64,000 nucleotides of DNA from the NCBI GenBank assembly GCA_944383885.1, contig CALWRF010000001.1, positions 1 to 64,000 on the forward strand, given 5' to 3'. Shown here in pieces: positions 48,849-57,766 of this stretch. The translations under genes were made by a program, and so were the position numbers. Position 1 is the first letter of the stretch. Each line of letters begins with the position of its first letter. This DNA is from an uncultured Clostridia bacterium. GTDB taxonomy: Bacteria > Bacillota > Clostridia > Lachnospirales > Anaerotignaceae. The notes beneath the pieces were generated by a model. The model was given only the letters and a program-made list of their open reading frames with translations. It had not been told where the DNA came from and did not search any database.

Positions 48849-49845
48849 GGAACTGACTCCTGAACAAAAAGCAGCGGCAGTTATTATATCCATGGGAACT
48901 GACAAAGCTTCCCAGATATATAAATACTTGAGTGAGGAAGATATTGAATCCCTTACAGTTGAAATTGCTAAAATGCGCCATCTCTCGCCTGAAGAAACAG
49001 AGTCTGTGCTGGATGACTTTTATAAAGAGTGCATGACACAAAAAGTAGTTACGGAAGGCGGGCTGGAGTACGCCCGTACCGTACTTGAAAAAGCTTTTGG
49101 TCAGCAGACGGCAACAACGCTCCTTGAAAAAGTTGCTAAGTCGTTAAAGACAATGCCGTTTTCATTTATCAGAAAGCTCAACAGCAAGAACCTTTTTTCA
49201 ATACTGCAGCATGAAAGACCGCAGACAATAGCCCTTGTGCTTTCTTACGCAAACCCTGACCAAGCGGCGGACGTTATTATATCGCTGCCTAAAAATAAAA
49301 AGCTAAGGGTGGTAGAGGCTATTGCCAAAATGGAAAGTGCTTCGCCTGAGGCTATTAAAATAGTTGAGGGGCAGATAGAAAAGAAGTTTTCTGCCGTTCT
49401 TACTACAGATTATACTCAAGCCGGCGGTATAGATTACATTGCCGATGTTATTAATTACATGGATAGAGGCAATGAAAAATACATATTTGATGAACTTTCA
49501 ACGAGGGACGCTAAGCTTACCGACGAAATCAGAAAGAGAATGTTTGTATTTGAAGATATTGTTACAATGGACAACCGTTCAATTCAGCGTTTCCTGCGTG
49601 AATGCGACCCTAAGGATATTGTCCTTGCACTTAAACAGGCTAATCCTGAGGTTGCAAACCTTATATTCTCAAATGTTTCATCGCGTATGGCTGAGACAAT
49701 TAAGTCCGATTTGGAAGTTACAGTAAATGTAAGAATCCGCGATGTCGAAGAAGCACAGCAGAGAATAGTAAATATTATAAGGTCTCTTGAAGAACAGGGA
49801 GAGCTTGTTATAACAAAGGGCGGAAAGGATGATATTATTGCCTAA
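48838..49845 (+). CDS. fliG: Flagellar motor switch protein FliG
   Basis: A 335-residue rotor protein that couples stator ion flow to rotation. N-terminal LTPEQKAAAVIISMGTDKAS binds FliF; the middle has HERPQTIALVLSYANPDQAAD (EHPQ-type motif, here HERPQ); the C-terminal torque helix region reads DRSIQRFLREC-like residues with conserved charges, here MDNRSIQRFLRECD. GAGGAGAG precedes the ATG. It overlaps fliF and fliH. Confidence 0.97.
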   Translation: MESKELTPEQKAAAVIISMGTDKASQIYKYLSEEDIESLTVEIAKMRHLSPEETESVLDDFYKECMTQKVVTEGGLEYARTVLEKAFGQQTATTLLEKVAKSLKTMPFSFIRKLNSKNLFSILQHERPQTIALVLSYANPDQAADVIISLPKNKKLRVVEAIAKMESASPEAIKIVEGQIEKKFSAVLTTDYTQAGGIDYIADVINYMDRGNEKYIFDELSTRDAKLTDEIRKRMFVFEDIVTMDNRSIQRFLRECDPKDIVLALKQANPEVANLIFSNVSSRMAETIKSDLEVTVNVRIRDVEEAQQRIVNIIRSLEEQGELVITKGGKDDIIA

Positions 49846-50653
49846 TCTGCTTAAATTAAACCAGCAGCAGAACCGAATTAAACAATATGAGTTTAACGAG
49901 GAACTGCCGGAAGTAAAGCCTGTTATTGCTGAAGAGGAAGAAAGCTCGCCTGAGGTTGAAAGCACAGAGGCAGAGCCTGAAAAAAACGATGTTCATAAAA
50001 AAAGGAACACTGCTGAGGAAGAAAGCAAAGCCAGAGAAAAAGCACAGGAAATTATAGATAGTGCTAAATTACAGGCTGAGGAAATATTAAAGAAAGCCAA
50101 GCAGGAAGCGCAGGAAATAAAAGAAGACGCTTTGAGAAACGGCAGGCTGGAAGGTTATAAAGCCGGCGTTGAAAAAGGTCGTGAAGAGGCATACAAAGAA
50201 ATTAAGGATACAGAAGGCATAAAAAGCATAGAGTATCTTAATGAAATAAAAAGCGTAATAAATTCTTTATCCGATGAAAAAGAAAAAATACTGGCACAGT
50301 ATAAAATGAGCTTAGTGGACATAGCTATTACTGTGGCTGAAAAGGTAATACAGGTTAGCCTTAAAACAAGCGGTGAAATTATTGAAAGAATGATTGTATC
50401 TGCTACAGAAAGGCTTGCTTCCAAAGAATGGGTTAAGATTTACATATCAAAAACTGATGCCGAAATGATGATAGAAGGCGGCTTGGACATAATTCATACT
50501 TTGTCTAACCTGTCAGATAACATAAAAGTAATTCCGATGGAAAAAGAAAATCAAGGCACATGTATTATTGAATTTCCAGATGAAATTCTTGACGCAAGCG
50601 CAAATACACAAGTTGAAAATATCAGAGAAATTATCAGTAATTCAGCTATATAA
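49838..50653 (+). CDS. fliH: Flagellar assembly protein FliH
   Basis: A 271-residue regulator of the export ATPase FliI. The N-terminal third is acidic and low-complexity, the middle a Glu/Lys/Ala coiled coil (AREKAQEIIDSAKLQAEEI, KKAKQEAQEIKEDAL), and the C-terminal domain matches FliH/YscL (VDIAITVAEKVIQVSLKTS, CIIEFPDEILDASANTQ). Start choice: GGAAAGG abuts an ATG at 49829 with no spacer but lies 9 bp before the in-frame TTG at 49838, so TTG is preferred. It overlaps fliG. Confidence 0.9.
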   Translation: MPNLLKLNQQQNRIKQYEFNEELPEVKPVIAEEEESSPEVESTEAEPEKNDVHKKRNTAEEESKAREKAQEIIDSAKLQAEEILKKAKQEAQEIKEDALRNGRLEGYKAGVEKGREEAYKEIKDTEGIKSIEYLNEIKSVINSLSDEKEKILAQYKMSLVDIAITVAEKVIQVSLKTSGEIIERMIVSATERLASKEWVKIYISKTDAEMMIEGGLDIIHTLSNLSDNIKVIPMEKENQGTCIIEFPDEILDASANTQVENIREIISNSAI

Positions 50654-50680
50654 CGGGGAGGAATTTCTACGTTTAGCAGT

Positions 50681-51973
50681 GTGATTGATTTAATTAAGCG
50701 GTCTGAAACAATTAGCCATATAGGTAAAATAGAGAACATAGTAGGTATGATGGTTGAGGCTTCAGGCGGAAACTGCGGCATTGGCGATATAAGCGCCATA
50801 TACAGCCAAGACGCTAAAGGGCAGGTATTAAGCGAGGTAATAGGCTTTAAAGACGACAAAATACTGCTTATGCCATACGAAAGCACAAACGGCATAACGG
50901 CAGGCAGTTTTGTAAGGAACACTAAACAAAGGCTTAAAATACCTGTAGGCGATTTTTTAAGAGGTCGTATTATAAATGCTTTAGGTCAGCCTATTGACGG
51001 TCTTGACGAGTTTGACCCAAAAGAGTTTTACCCTGTTGACGATACATATATTAACCCGCTGGAAAGACCGCCTATAACAGAAAAAATGAGCTTTGGCGTA
51101 AAAGCCATAGATGGAATGCTTACTATAGGAAAAGGTCAAAGAGTAGGCATATTCGCAGGAAGCGGTGTAGGAAAAAGCACCCTTTTAGGAATGATAGCTA
51201 AAAATGTAAAGGCTGATATAAACGTAATTGCCCTTGTGGGCGAGCGTGGCAGAGAAGTTTTGGAATTTGTTCAAAAAGACTTAGGCGAAGAAGGTCTTGC
51301 GCGGTCTGTTCTGGTAGTTGCGACAAGCGACCAGTCGCCAATGCTTAGAATGAAGTGCCCAATAGTGGCAACGGCTATTGCTGAATATTTTAAAAACCAG
51401 GGCAACGATGTTCTGCTTATGATGGACTCACTTACAAGATTTGCCATGGCTCAAAGGGAGATAGGTCTTGCTGTTGGTGAGCCGCCTATCGCAAGGGGAT
51501 ATACCCCGTCTATTTATTCTAAATTTCCTAAGCTTTTGGAAAGAAGCGGAAATTTTAAAGAAGGTTCTATTACAGGCATTTATACCGTTTTGGTTGAAGG
51601 CGATGATACAAATGAACCTATAGCCGATACTGTAAGAGGTATTTTGGACGGACACATTGTCCTTTCAAGGAAACTGGCTAACTCTAACCATTTTCCCGCA
51701 ATAGATATTAATGCCAGCATATCTCGTCTTATGTCAACAGTTGCTTCAAAAGAGCATAAAGAACTGGCATCTAAAATAAGAGATATACTGAGTATTTACA
51801 GCAAAAACGAGGACTTAATTTCAATAGGCGCTTATAAAGCCGGGACTAACGGTCCTTTGGACTATGCTGTTTCTAAAATAGATAAAGTAAATGAGTTTTT
51901 AACTCAAGATATTAATGAAGCTTTTTCTTTTGAAGAGACGTTAAATAAAATGAGGGAAATTTTAAATGATTAA
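50681..51973 (+). CDS. fliI: Flagellum-specific export ATPase FliI
   Basis: A 430-residue F1-beta-like ATPase powering flagellar export. Walker A GSGVGKST near residue 162, the GERGREVLEF segment, Walker B-like VLLMMDSLTRFAMAQRE, and VLVEGDDTNEPIAD are all typical. The start needs care: GTG at 50681 is the first standard start, but the strong GGGGAGG site is 19 bp upstream of it. An ACG codon at 50669, in-frame, is 7 bp from that site, giving four extra residues. The annotation uses GTG. Confidence 0.95.
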   Translation: MIDLIKRSETISHIGKIENIVGMMVEASGGNCGIGDISAIYSQDAKGQVLSEVIGFKDDKILLMPYESTNGITAGSFVRNTKQRLKIPVGDFLRGRIINALGQPIDGLDEFDPKEFYPVDDTYINPLERPPITEKMSFGVKAIDGMLTIGKGQRVGIFAGSGVGKSTLLGMIAKNVKADINVIALVGERGREVLEFVQKDLGEEGLARSVLVVATSDQSPMLRMKCPIVATAIAEYFKNQGNDVLLMMDSLTRFAMAQREIGLAVGEPPIARGYTPSIYSKFPKLLERSGNFKEGSITGIYTVLVEGDDTNEPIADTVRGILDGHIVLSRKLANSNHFPAIDINASISRLMSTVASKEHKELASKIRDILSIYSKNEDLISIGAYKAGTNGPLDYAVSKIDKVNEFLTQDINEAFSFEETLNKMREILND

Positions 51974-51994
51974 ATTATTACGTGGTGATGACTT

Positions 51995-52444
51995 ATGAAA
52001 AAATTTTCTTTTCGTTTAGAGCCTGTTTTAAAGTACAAAAGCGACATGCTGGAAATTTTAAAAAACGACCATGCAGAATCAGTTAAAAAAGTTAATGAGC
52101 AAAACAGAGTTGTAGAGAAGCTTAAAAATGAAGAACAGATTTCTGTTTTAAATTTTGATTCAAAAAAAGCAAATGGCATTACTATTGCCGAGGCGGAGCT
52201 TTATGAAAAATATATAATAAGGCAAAACCAGCTTATAAAAGAAGAAACATCTAAGCTTAACCAGCTGAAAAAAATTGAAGCTGAGAAAAGAGAAAAAATG
52301 GTTGAAGCAAAAAAAGAAATGCTTTCTATTGAAAAACTCAAAGATATTAAAATAAATGAATACAGGAAAGAAGAACAAAAAGAAAACGAATTGTTTATTG
52401 AGGAATTTATATCAAGCATGAAGTTTAAGACAGAAAAACTTTAA
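51995..52444 (+). CDS. fliJ: Flagellar FliJ-like chaperone
   Basis: A 149-residue protein that is nearly all coiled coil and very Lys/Glu-rich (KKFSFRLEPVLKYKSDM, LIKEETSKLNQLKKIEAEKR). The opening KFSFRLEPVLKYK is characteristic of FliJ, the stalk-like partner of FliI that also escorts export chaperones. Position directly after fliI supports this. The ribosome binding site is weak (GGTGATG). Confidence 0.88.
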   Translation: MKKFSFRLEPVLKYKSDMLEILKNDHAESVKKVNEQNRVVEKLKNEEQISVLNFDSKKANGITIAEAELYEKYIIRQNQLIKEETSKLNQLKKIEAEKREKMVEAKKEMLSIEKLKDIKINEYRKEEQKENELFIEEFISSMKFKTEKL

Positions 52445-52494
52445 GTTTGGTATTTAATTCAATAAATAAAAATTTTAAAAGGAGGTGAACAGGA

Positions 52495-53736
52495 GTGGCG
52501 TCAGGAAATATGGCAGTTAACATAAATATTTCAAAAATTATGCCGGATTCTTCGTCCGCAGCAAAAGCTGTTGATGATAAAGCCGCAGGTCAGAGCAGTT
52601 TTAAAGACACAATTAAAAATGAAAGCGATAAGCTCAACAAAAAAACAGACAGCAATGCTGATGGTTCAGGAAAAACTGATAAAGCAGATAAAACAGATGG
52701 CAAGGACAAACTTAATGACAGTGCCGGAAATGATAAGCCAAATGAGACAGCCCAAAACATTGGCATATCACAGGTACAGCTTGTTTATGGAAGTTTTTTA
52801 ATTAATAATAAAGATTTTTCAGTATTTTCCAATGAAAATACATATATTACATCAGTTGCGCCGCAGCAGGCTGACGAGGTTAAAAGTGTTTTAAATGTGC
52901 CTTATGCTCAGGCAAAAGCAGCAGGTACAGCACAGATTTTAAATTCCCAAAGCGCTGTTGCTGCAAACACAGAAATTAATAAAGAGGCTTCGCAGTTTGA
53001 TTTGAATAATATTAATTCTGCAATAAAAAAAGCGGATTCAGGCAGCATCACCGCTGATTTAAGCAAAATGCCGGCTGACGGAAACTTACAGAACTTATCT
53101 AATAAGCCGCAGGATACCGCTTTAAATGAAATTTCATCAGGCACAGTATTAAGGAATTTGAATGCATACAGTGAGCAGGTTACAGATACAATCAAAAATA
53201 CAGTAATTGAGCAGTATTCAAAAAATGACAATGATAATGAAAAGAACATTGTTACCGGTTTTGAATCAGCGCTTCAAACAGTACAAAGAACGCCGAAAGG
53301 CGATGTTTTGCAATTTAAAGTTGCCGACGCTCTGCCTTTAAACAGCAGCGAGGCTATGGATAAATTGGCAGATAAAATTATTGTCCATGGCAGCAACGAG
53401 TTTGATTTGCTTCTGGAGCCTGAAAATTTAGGCAAAATCCATGTTAAGCTTGTTTTTGAAAATGGCGAAACAAAGGTTTCAATCCTATGTTCAACACAAA
53501 AAGCTTTGGAAGCTTTAAACGGCAGTACTGATAAATTAGCCGCTATTTTGGAAAACAGAACAGGCAATACAACATTTGTTCAGGTTAACCAAAGCGAGGA
53601 ACAGGCATACCGCCAAGATTACCAGCAGCAAAAAGGCGGCGAACACAATTATCAAGGCGATGAAAGAAAGGATAAACGTCAAAAGAACGAAAAATCATCT
53701 GACTTTTTGGAGCAAATGCGTTTAGGTCTTGTTTAA
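52495..53736 (+). CDS. fliK: Flagellar hook-length control protein FliK
   Basis: A 413-residue secreted ruler protein. The first 270 residues are disordered and rich in Lys, Asp, Ser and Asn. The C-terminal domain (about 290-375) is Flg_hook-like: EFDLLLEPENLGKIHVKLVFENGETKVSILCSTQKAL. The start is GTG at 52495, preceded by GGAGGTGA (52481-52488) with a 6-bp spacer, the best ribosome binding site in the operon. The FliK C-domain switches export specificity at FlhB once the hook is complete. Confidence 0.92.
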   Translation: MASGNMAVNINISKIMPDSSSAAKAVDDKAAGQSSFKDTIKNESDKLNKKTDSNADGSGKTDKADKTDGKDKLNDSAGNDKPNETAQNIGISQVQLVYGSFLINNKDFSVFSNENTYITSVAPQQADEVKSVLNVPYAQAKAAGTAQILNSQSAVAANTEINKEASQFDLNNINSAIKKADSGSITADLSKMPADGNLQNLSNKPQDTALNEISSGTVLRNLNAYSEQVTDTIKNTVIEQYSKNDNDNEKNIVTGFESALQTVQRTPKGDVLQFKVADALPLNSSEAMDKLADKIIVHGSNEFDLLLEPENLGKIHVKLVFENGETKVSILCSTQKALEALNGSTDKLAAILENRTGNTTFVQVNQSEEQAYRQDYQQQKGGEHNYQGDERKDKRQKNEKSSDFLEQMRLGLV

Positions 53737-53759
53737 TATTTAAGAAAGGAGCGGTTAAT

Positions 53760-54245
53760 TTGGCTAATGAATATGTAAATTCAATAGCCCGCACTTCTTC
53801 GGCATACAGCCAAAGTTCAAGTACGGCTAAAAGCAGGGATACATCCGGTACTTTGACAATGGACAGCTTCCTTTTGCTTATGGCAAAACAGCTACAAAAC
53901 CAAGACCCTATGAATCCAACAAGCCAAGACAACTATATGATGCAGCTTGCCCAAATGGCGGTTGTTGAGGCTATGACAAGCATGACGCAGGTTTCTGTAA
54001 GCACTTATGCTTCCTCAATGGTTGGCAAAGAAGTTACTGTTGCGGACTATGACTCAAAGGGAAATATAACAACAGTAACCGGTACAGTTACCGGCATCGC
54101 TCTTTACTACGATGAGCCGGTTATATTCATAGGCGATAAAGGTTATACAATGTCACAGTTAATGTCAGTAGGCAAGGTGCCAGAAGGCTCTGATAGTTCT
54201 GGCGCAGAAAACAGCGGACAGACAGATGAAACAAGCATAATTTGA
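53760..54245 (+). CDS. flgD: Flagellar hook capping protein FlgD
   Basis: A 161-residue scaffold that caps the growing hook. The conserved N-terminal segment is clear (MDSFLLLMAKQLQNQDPMNP, then NYMMQLAQMAVVEAMTSM). The rest is shorter than in enteric FlgD and has a SH3-like strand region (MVGKEVTVADYDSKGNITTV). The start is TTG at 53760 with AAAGGAG upstream. It precedes the TIGR02530-like gene, as in Bacillus and clostridia. Confidence 0.93.
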   Translation: MANEYVNSIARTSSAYSQSSSTAKSRDTSGTLTMDSFLLLMAKQLQNQDPMNPTSQDNYMMQLAQMAVVEAMTSMTQVSVSTYASSMVGKEVTVADYDSKGNITTVTGTVTGIALYYDEPVIFIGDKGYTMSQLMSVGKVPEGSDSSGAENSGQTDETSII

Positions 54246-54288
54246 TAAATGCGAAAGCGGTTTTTTAAACTGAGTTTGGAGGTGGGCG

Positions 54289-54678
54289 ATGGTTGGAAAT
54301 ATTAATGATTTAAAAATACGCCAAATACAGGCGCCGGAATTTTTGCCGGTAAAAAATGAGGTTAAAGACCAAAACAGCAAGCAGAGTTTTTCGGACATAT
54401 TAAATGAAAAGCTGAAAAAATCCGAATCATTGCAGTTTTCCAAACATTCAAAAGAAAGAATACAGCAGCGCGGCATAAATGTTACCGACTCGTTAATAGA
54501 GCAGCTGAACACGGCGGCTGACAACGCAAGGGTTAAAGGAGCCAAAGATGTTGTTATGATAGGTCGTGAGGCGGCGTTTATAGTTAACATACCTAATAAT
54601 GTTGTTGTTACTGCCATAAACGGCAGTGAAATGAAAAATAATATATTTACAAATATCGACAGTGCTGTACTTTTATAA
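54289..54678 (+). CDS. Flagellar operon protein, TIGR02530-like
   Basis: A 129-residue soluble protein with the core SFSDILNEKLKKSESLQFSK, HSKERIQQRGINVTDSL and NVVVTAINGSEMKNNIFTNI. This pattern, and the place between flgD and flgE, fit the TIGR02530 family found in flagellar operons of Firmicutes and spirochaetes. Its job is not established. GGAGGTG lies 6 bp before the ATG. Confidence 0.87.
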   Translation: MVGNINDLKIRQIQAPEFLPVKNEVKDQNSKQSFSDILNEKLKKSESLQFSKHSKERIQQRGINVTDSLIEQLNTAADNARVKGAKDVVMIGREAAFIVNIPNNVVVTAINGSEMKNNIFTNIDSAVLL

Positions 54679-54706
54679 ACTGGACCCAAAAGGGAGGTTT
54701 TGAGTT

Positions 54707-54763
54707 ATGTCTGAAGTACATAACTTATGTGCAGCTTTTGAGGAGGACGTAAAGAAATGTTAA
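54707..54763 (+). CDS. Candidate 18-residue small ORF overlapping the flgE start
   Basis: ATG at 54707 with GGGAGG 9 bp upstream encodes MSEVHNLCAAFEEDVKKC, and its TAA (54761-54763) overlaps the flgE ATG at 54757 by 7 bp. The flgE ribosome binding site (GAGGAGG) lies inside it. It may couple flgE translation or encode a microprotein with two cysteines. No homology is claimed. Confidence 0.5.
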   Translation: MSEVHNLCAAFEEDVKKC

Positions 54764-55746
54764 AATCAATGTTTTCTGGAGTTTCGGGTCTTCGTGCGCA
54801 CCAGAACAAAATGGATGTTATAGGCAATAATATAGCCAATGTTAATACAGTTGGGTTTAAATCTGGAAGAACAACATTTAAGGATTCTATTTATCAAAAC
54901 TTATACGGCTCAAGCGATGGAAACAATGTTTATGGCGGTTCTAACCCAAGCCAGATTGGTTATGGCAGCCAGGTTTCAGCAATCAGCGTTGATTTTTCTA
55001 CAGGCAGCTATGAGCCTACAGGTATAGGTACTGACTGTATGATTGACGGAAACGGATTTTTTATTGTAGGACCTAAGCTTAGCGAAGATGAAATGGACGA
55101 AGGCGTAAGCAATGAAGTTGATGACAACCAGCTTTCACAGTTTTATTTAACAAGGGTTGGTGAGTTTACAATTGACGGTGACGGATATCTTGTAGACGCC
55201 AATAAAAATGTTGTTTACGGTTTTGTCCCTGATACAGCGGCTATAGGCACAGGGGATATTACTGACGGTATGGATACAATAGGCGATGGAGACAATACTA
55301 CTTATTCAACTCTTAAACCTATAAGGCTTCCTGTTACTACAGATGACGCTACTGAGCTGCCTGACATTACATACGATGATGAAGAAAGGCTTAACCTTTC
55401 AAGCATAAGCATAGACTCAAACGGTGTTATAAGCGGTACGGCACCTAATGGAAATACATATAAATTCGGCATTATAGCTGTATGCAATGTAACTAACCCA
55501 AATGCTTTGCAGAATACCGGTAATTCATACTACAAGGCGGTAAGCAATACAGGTTCGTTGCAGGCTTTCCAGCCGGGAGAAGGAACAACAGGAATTTTAA
55601 GAACAAGCTGTCTTGAAATGTCAAATGTTGATTTAGCTACTGAGTTTTCAAACATGATTACAACTCAAAGAGGATTCCAGGCATGCTCTAAAATGATAAC
55701 TGTTTCTGATGAAATGCTTGAGGAATTAGTCAACATGAAGCGTTAA
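54757..55746 (+). CDS. flgE: Flagellar hook protein FlgE
   Basis: A 329-residue hook subunit. N-terminal MLKSMFSGVSGLRAHQNKMD with NNIANVNTVGFKSGR, and C-terminal SNVDLATEFSNMITTQRGFQACSKMI followed by DEMLEELVNMKR, are the D0 helices of the hook. The central region is variable and Asp/Gly/Thr-rich. GAGGAGG precedes the ATG by 10 bp inside a small upstream frame. A strong hairpin follows the stop codon. Confidence 0.95.
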   Translation: MLKSMFSGVSGLRAHQNKMDVIGNNIANVNTVGFKSGRTTFKDSIYQNLYGSSDGNNVYGGSNPSQIGYGSQVSAISVDFSTGSYEPTGIGTDCMIDGNGFFIVGPKLSEDEMDEGVSNEVDDNQLSQFYLTRVGEFTIDGDGYLVDANKNVVYGFVPDTAAIGTGDITDGMDTIGDGDNTTYSTLKPIRLPVTTDDATELPDITYDDEERLNLSSISIDSNGVISGTAPNGNTYKFGIIAVCNVTNPNALQNTGNSYYKAVSNTGSLQAFQPGEGTTGILRTSCLEMSNVDLATEFSNMITTQRGFQACSKMITVSDEMLEELVNMKR

Positions 55747-55758
55747 ATTGTATGCATT

Positions 55759-55791
55759 GGCTGGGAGAAAGTAAAAAGCTATCTCCCAGCC
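55759..55791 (+). other. Strong intra-operon hairpin between flgE and swrD
   Basis: Perfect 10-bp stem ggctgggaga (55759-55768) against tctcccagcc (55782-55791), without a following T run. It is therefore not a standard terminator. It may stabilise the 3-prime end of upstream mRNA or mark a processing point. Confidence 0.75.
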
Positions 55792-55828
55792 GTATATTGA
55801 ATTTTAACTTATTTATGAAGGTGATTTA

Positions 55829-56038
55829 ATGATTAAGCTTACAAAATTAAGCAATGAACAGTTTGTTATTAATGATTCTCAAATAGAATGCATTGAGTCT
55901 ATACCAGATACAAAAGTAATTATGATGAACAGGGAATTTTTTCTTGTAAGAGAAACACCAGATGAGATTATTAAGAGAATAATAGATTTTAAATCTCGTA
56001 TAAACTATGAGACTAATAAAATGGCATCTAATAATTAA
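55829..56038 (+). CDS. swrD: SwrD/FlbD family flagellar protein
   Basis: A 69-residue protein beginning MIKLTKLSNEQFVINDSQIE with CIESIPDTKVIMMNREFFLVRETPDEIIKRI. This matches FlbD/YlzI (SwrD), which in Bacillus raises motor torque for swarming. GAAGGTG precedes the ATG. It stands between flgE and motA, the usual place in clostridia. Confidence 0.93.
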   Translation: MIKLTKLSNEQFVINDSQIECIESIPDTKVIMMNREFFLVRETPDEIIKRIIDFKSRINYETNKMASNN

Positions 56039-56064
56039 AATGACTAAAGAGGGCGTGACTTTAT

Positions 56065-56898
56065 ATGGATATTACGACCATTGTTGGTATTATAGCCGGG
56101 TTAATACTTATATGTTTCGGAGTTGTTTTTGATCCGTCGGACACTTCCATTTTTGTTTTCGGCAACTTAATGAATTTTGTTGATATACCGAGTGTATTTA
56201 TTGTACTTGGCGGTACAATAGCAGCGGTTGTTGCTTCATATCCGGCAAGCACTTTAAAGCAGATTCCAAAACATATAAAGATTTTGTTATCTGGCAGTAA
56301 GTATAACCCTATGGAATATATAGATTTGCTTGTTGAGTTCTCGCAGGTAGCGCGTAAAAACGGTCTTTTGACACTTGAGGAAATGGCAAACAGACAGACT
56401 GACCCGTTTTTTAAGCAGAGCATTATGCTTATTGTAGATGCTACTGACCCGGAAAAAGTTAAATCAATGCTTAATAATGATTTGGATTACTTAGCTGAAA
56501 GACATGCGGATTCTGTAAGCATATATGAAAAGGCTTCTTCTGTCGCACCGGCTTTTGGTATGATTGGTACTTTAATTGGTCTTGTTAATATGCTTAAAAA
56601 CATGAACTTAGACGGCTCTACAGGAGCATCGTCCCTTGGCTCGGATATGTCAGTTGCCCTTATAACTACTTTTTACGGCTGTATACTTGCTAACCTTATT
56701 TTTTCACCTATAGCTAAAAAACTTAGTATAAGAAATGATGAAGAATATCTTTGCAAACAGATTATAATTGAAGGCGTTTTATCCATTCAGTCTGGTGAAA
56801 ACCCTAAATTTATGAAAGAGAAACTTATTTCTTATCTTTCTCAAAGAGAAAGGGAGATGGCACTTGGCGGCTCAGGCGGTAATAAAAAAGGCAGATAA
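56065..56898 (+). CDS. motA: Flagellar stator protein MotA
   Basis: A 277-residue membrane protein with four helices (TIVGIIAGLILICFGVVF at residues 4-21, a second helix near 45, and a pair near 155-215). The cytoplasmic loop carries charged residues for FliG contact (RKNGLLTLEEMANRQTDPFF). The PAFGMIGTLIGLVNMLKNM motif around helix three is diagnostic. With MotB it forms the ion channel that drives rotation. GAGGGCG precedes the ATG. Confidence 0.95.
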   Translation: MDITTIVGIIAGLILICFGVVFDPSDTSIFVFGNLMNFVDIPSVFIVLGGTIAAVVASYPASTLKQIPKHIKILLSGSKYNPMEYIDLLVEFSQVARKNGLLTLEEMANRQTDPFFKQSIMLIVDATDPEKVKSMLNNDLDYLAERHADSVSIYEKASSVAPAFGMIGTLIGLVNMLKNMNLDGSTGASSLGSDMSVALITTFYGCILANLIFSPIAKKLSIRNDEEYLCKQIIIEGVLSIQSGENPKFMKEKLISYLSQREREMALGGSGGNKKGR

Positions 56899-56957
56899 TA
56901 AAGTATCGGGGAATTATATTTAATTCATTTATATTTTACAAAAACGGATGTGCAATT

Positions 56958-57737
56958 ATGGCTATGAAAAAGAAAAAAAGCGGCAACGGCGGAGCTAATT
57001 GGATGGATACTTATGGCGATATGGTTACATTATTGCTGTGCTTTTTTGTACTGCTTTACTCAATGTCCAGTATAGACAGTGAAAAATGGGAGCTTTTGGT
57101 TAAAAGCTTTAACCCGGATGCAACTGAATTGTCGCAGATAGTTACAACACAAGAGAAAAACGATTATGAATACCCTGTTAAGGGCGGCATGGATTTACCT
57201 GAAAACGCCGATGGATTTGATCAGTTATATTACGCGCTTTCACAGTATATAAGCAATAACAACCTTGAAAGCAGTATTGAACTTTCAAAAGGCGATGGTT
57301 TTACATTTATTACATTCAGGGACAACGTATTTTTTGACGGCGACAGCTATGTCCTTAAAGACGAAGGCAAGGCTGTACTTGATGAGTTCTGCAACGCAAT
57401 TGAAACAGCGGTGGATTCTATAGAGGAAATACAGATATTGGGACATACATCTCAAGCAAGCCCGGATGTCCCTAACGAGCCTGTAAGCGACAGGTTTTTG
57501 TCTTCAAACAGAGCTACAGAAGTACTGCTTTATATACAGGAAAAGAATATTATAGACCCGGCTAAGCTTGTTTCATGCGGTTATGGACAGTTCAGGCCTA
57601 TAAGTTCTTTTGACACGCGAGAATCACGCGCTAAAAACAGGCGTGTTGAAATTTTGGTAACTAAAACAGACAGTGTTGTTAAAAGTCTTGATGAATACTA
57701 CAAAGAAGTTTACGGCACGGAAACTGGAGAAAATTAA
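56958..57737 (+). CDS. motB: Flagellar stator protein MotB
   Basis: A 259-residue stator subunit. Basic start (KKKKSGNGG), a membrane helix with the ion-binding aspartate Asp21 (GDMVTLLLCFFVLLYSMSS), then an OmpA-type peptidoglycan-binding domain (about 120-245) with ILGHTSQASPDVPNEPVSDR and SRAKNRRVEILVTK. It anchors MotA to the wall. The ribosome binding site is poor (CGGATG), so it is probably coupled to motA. It is followed directly by fliM; no fliL lies between. Confidence 0.95.
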   Translation: MAMKKKKSGNGGANWMDTYGDMVTLLLCFFVLLYSMSSIDSEKWELLVKSFNPDATELSQIVTTQEKNDYEYPVKGGMDLPENADGFDQLYYALSQYISNNNLESSIELSKGDGFTFITFRDNVFFDGDSYVLKDEGKAVLDEFCNAIETAVDSIEEIQILGHTSQASPDVPNEPVSDRFLSSNRATEVLLYIQEKNIIDPAKLVSCGYGQFRPISSFDTRESRAKNRRVEILVTKTDSVVKSLDEYYKEVYGTETGEN

Positions 57738-57766
57738 TAAATGCTGAAGGGAGGGAAAGCTGAAAT

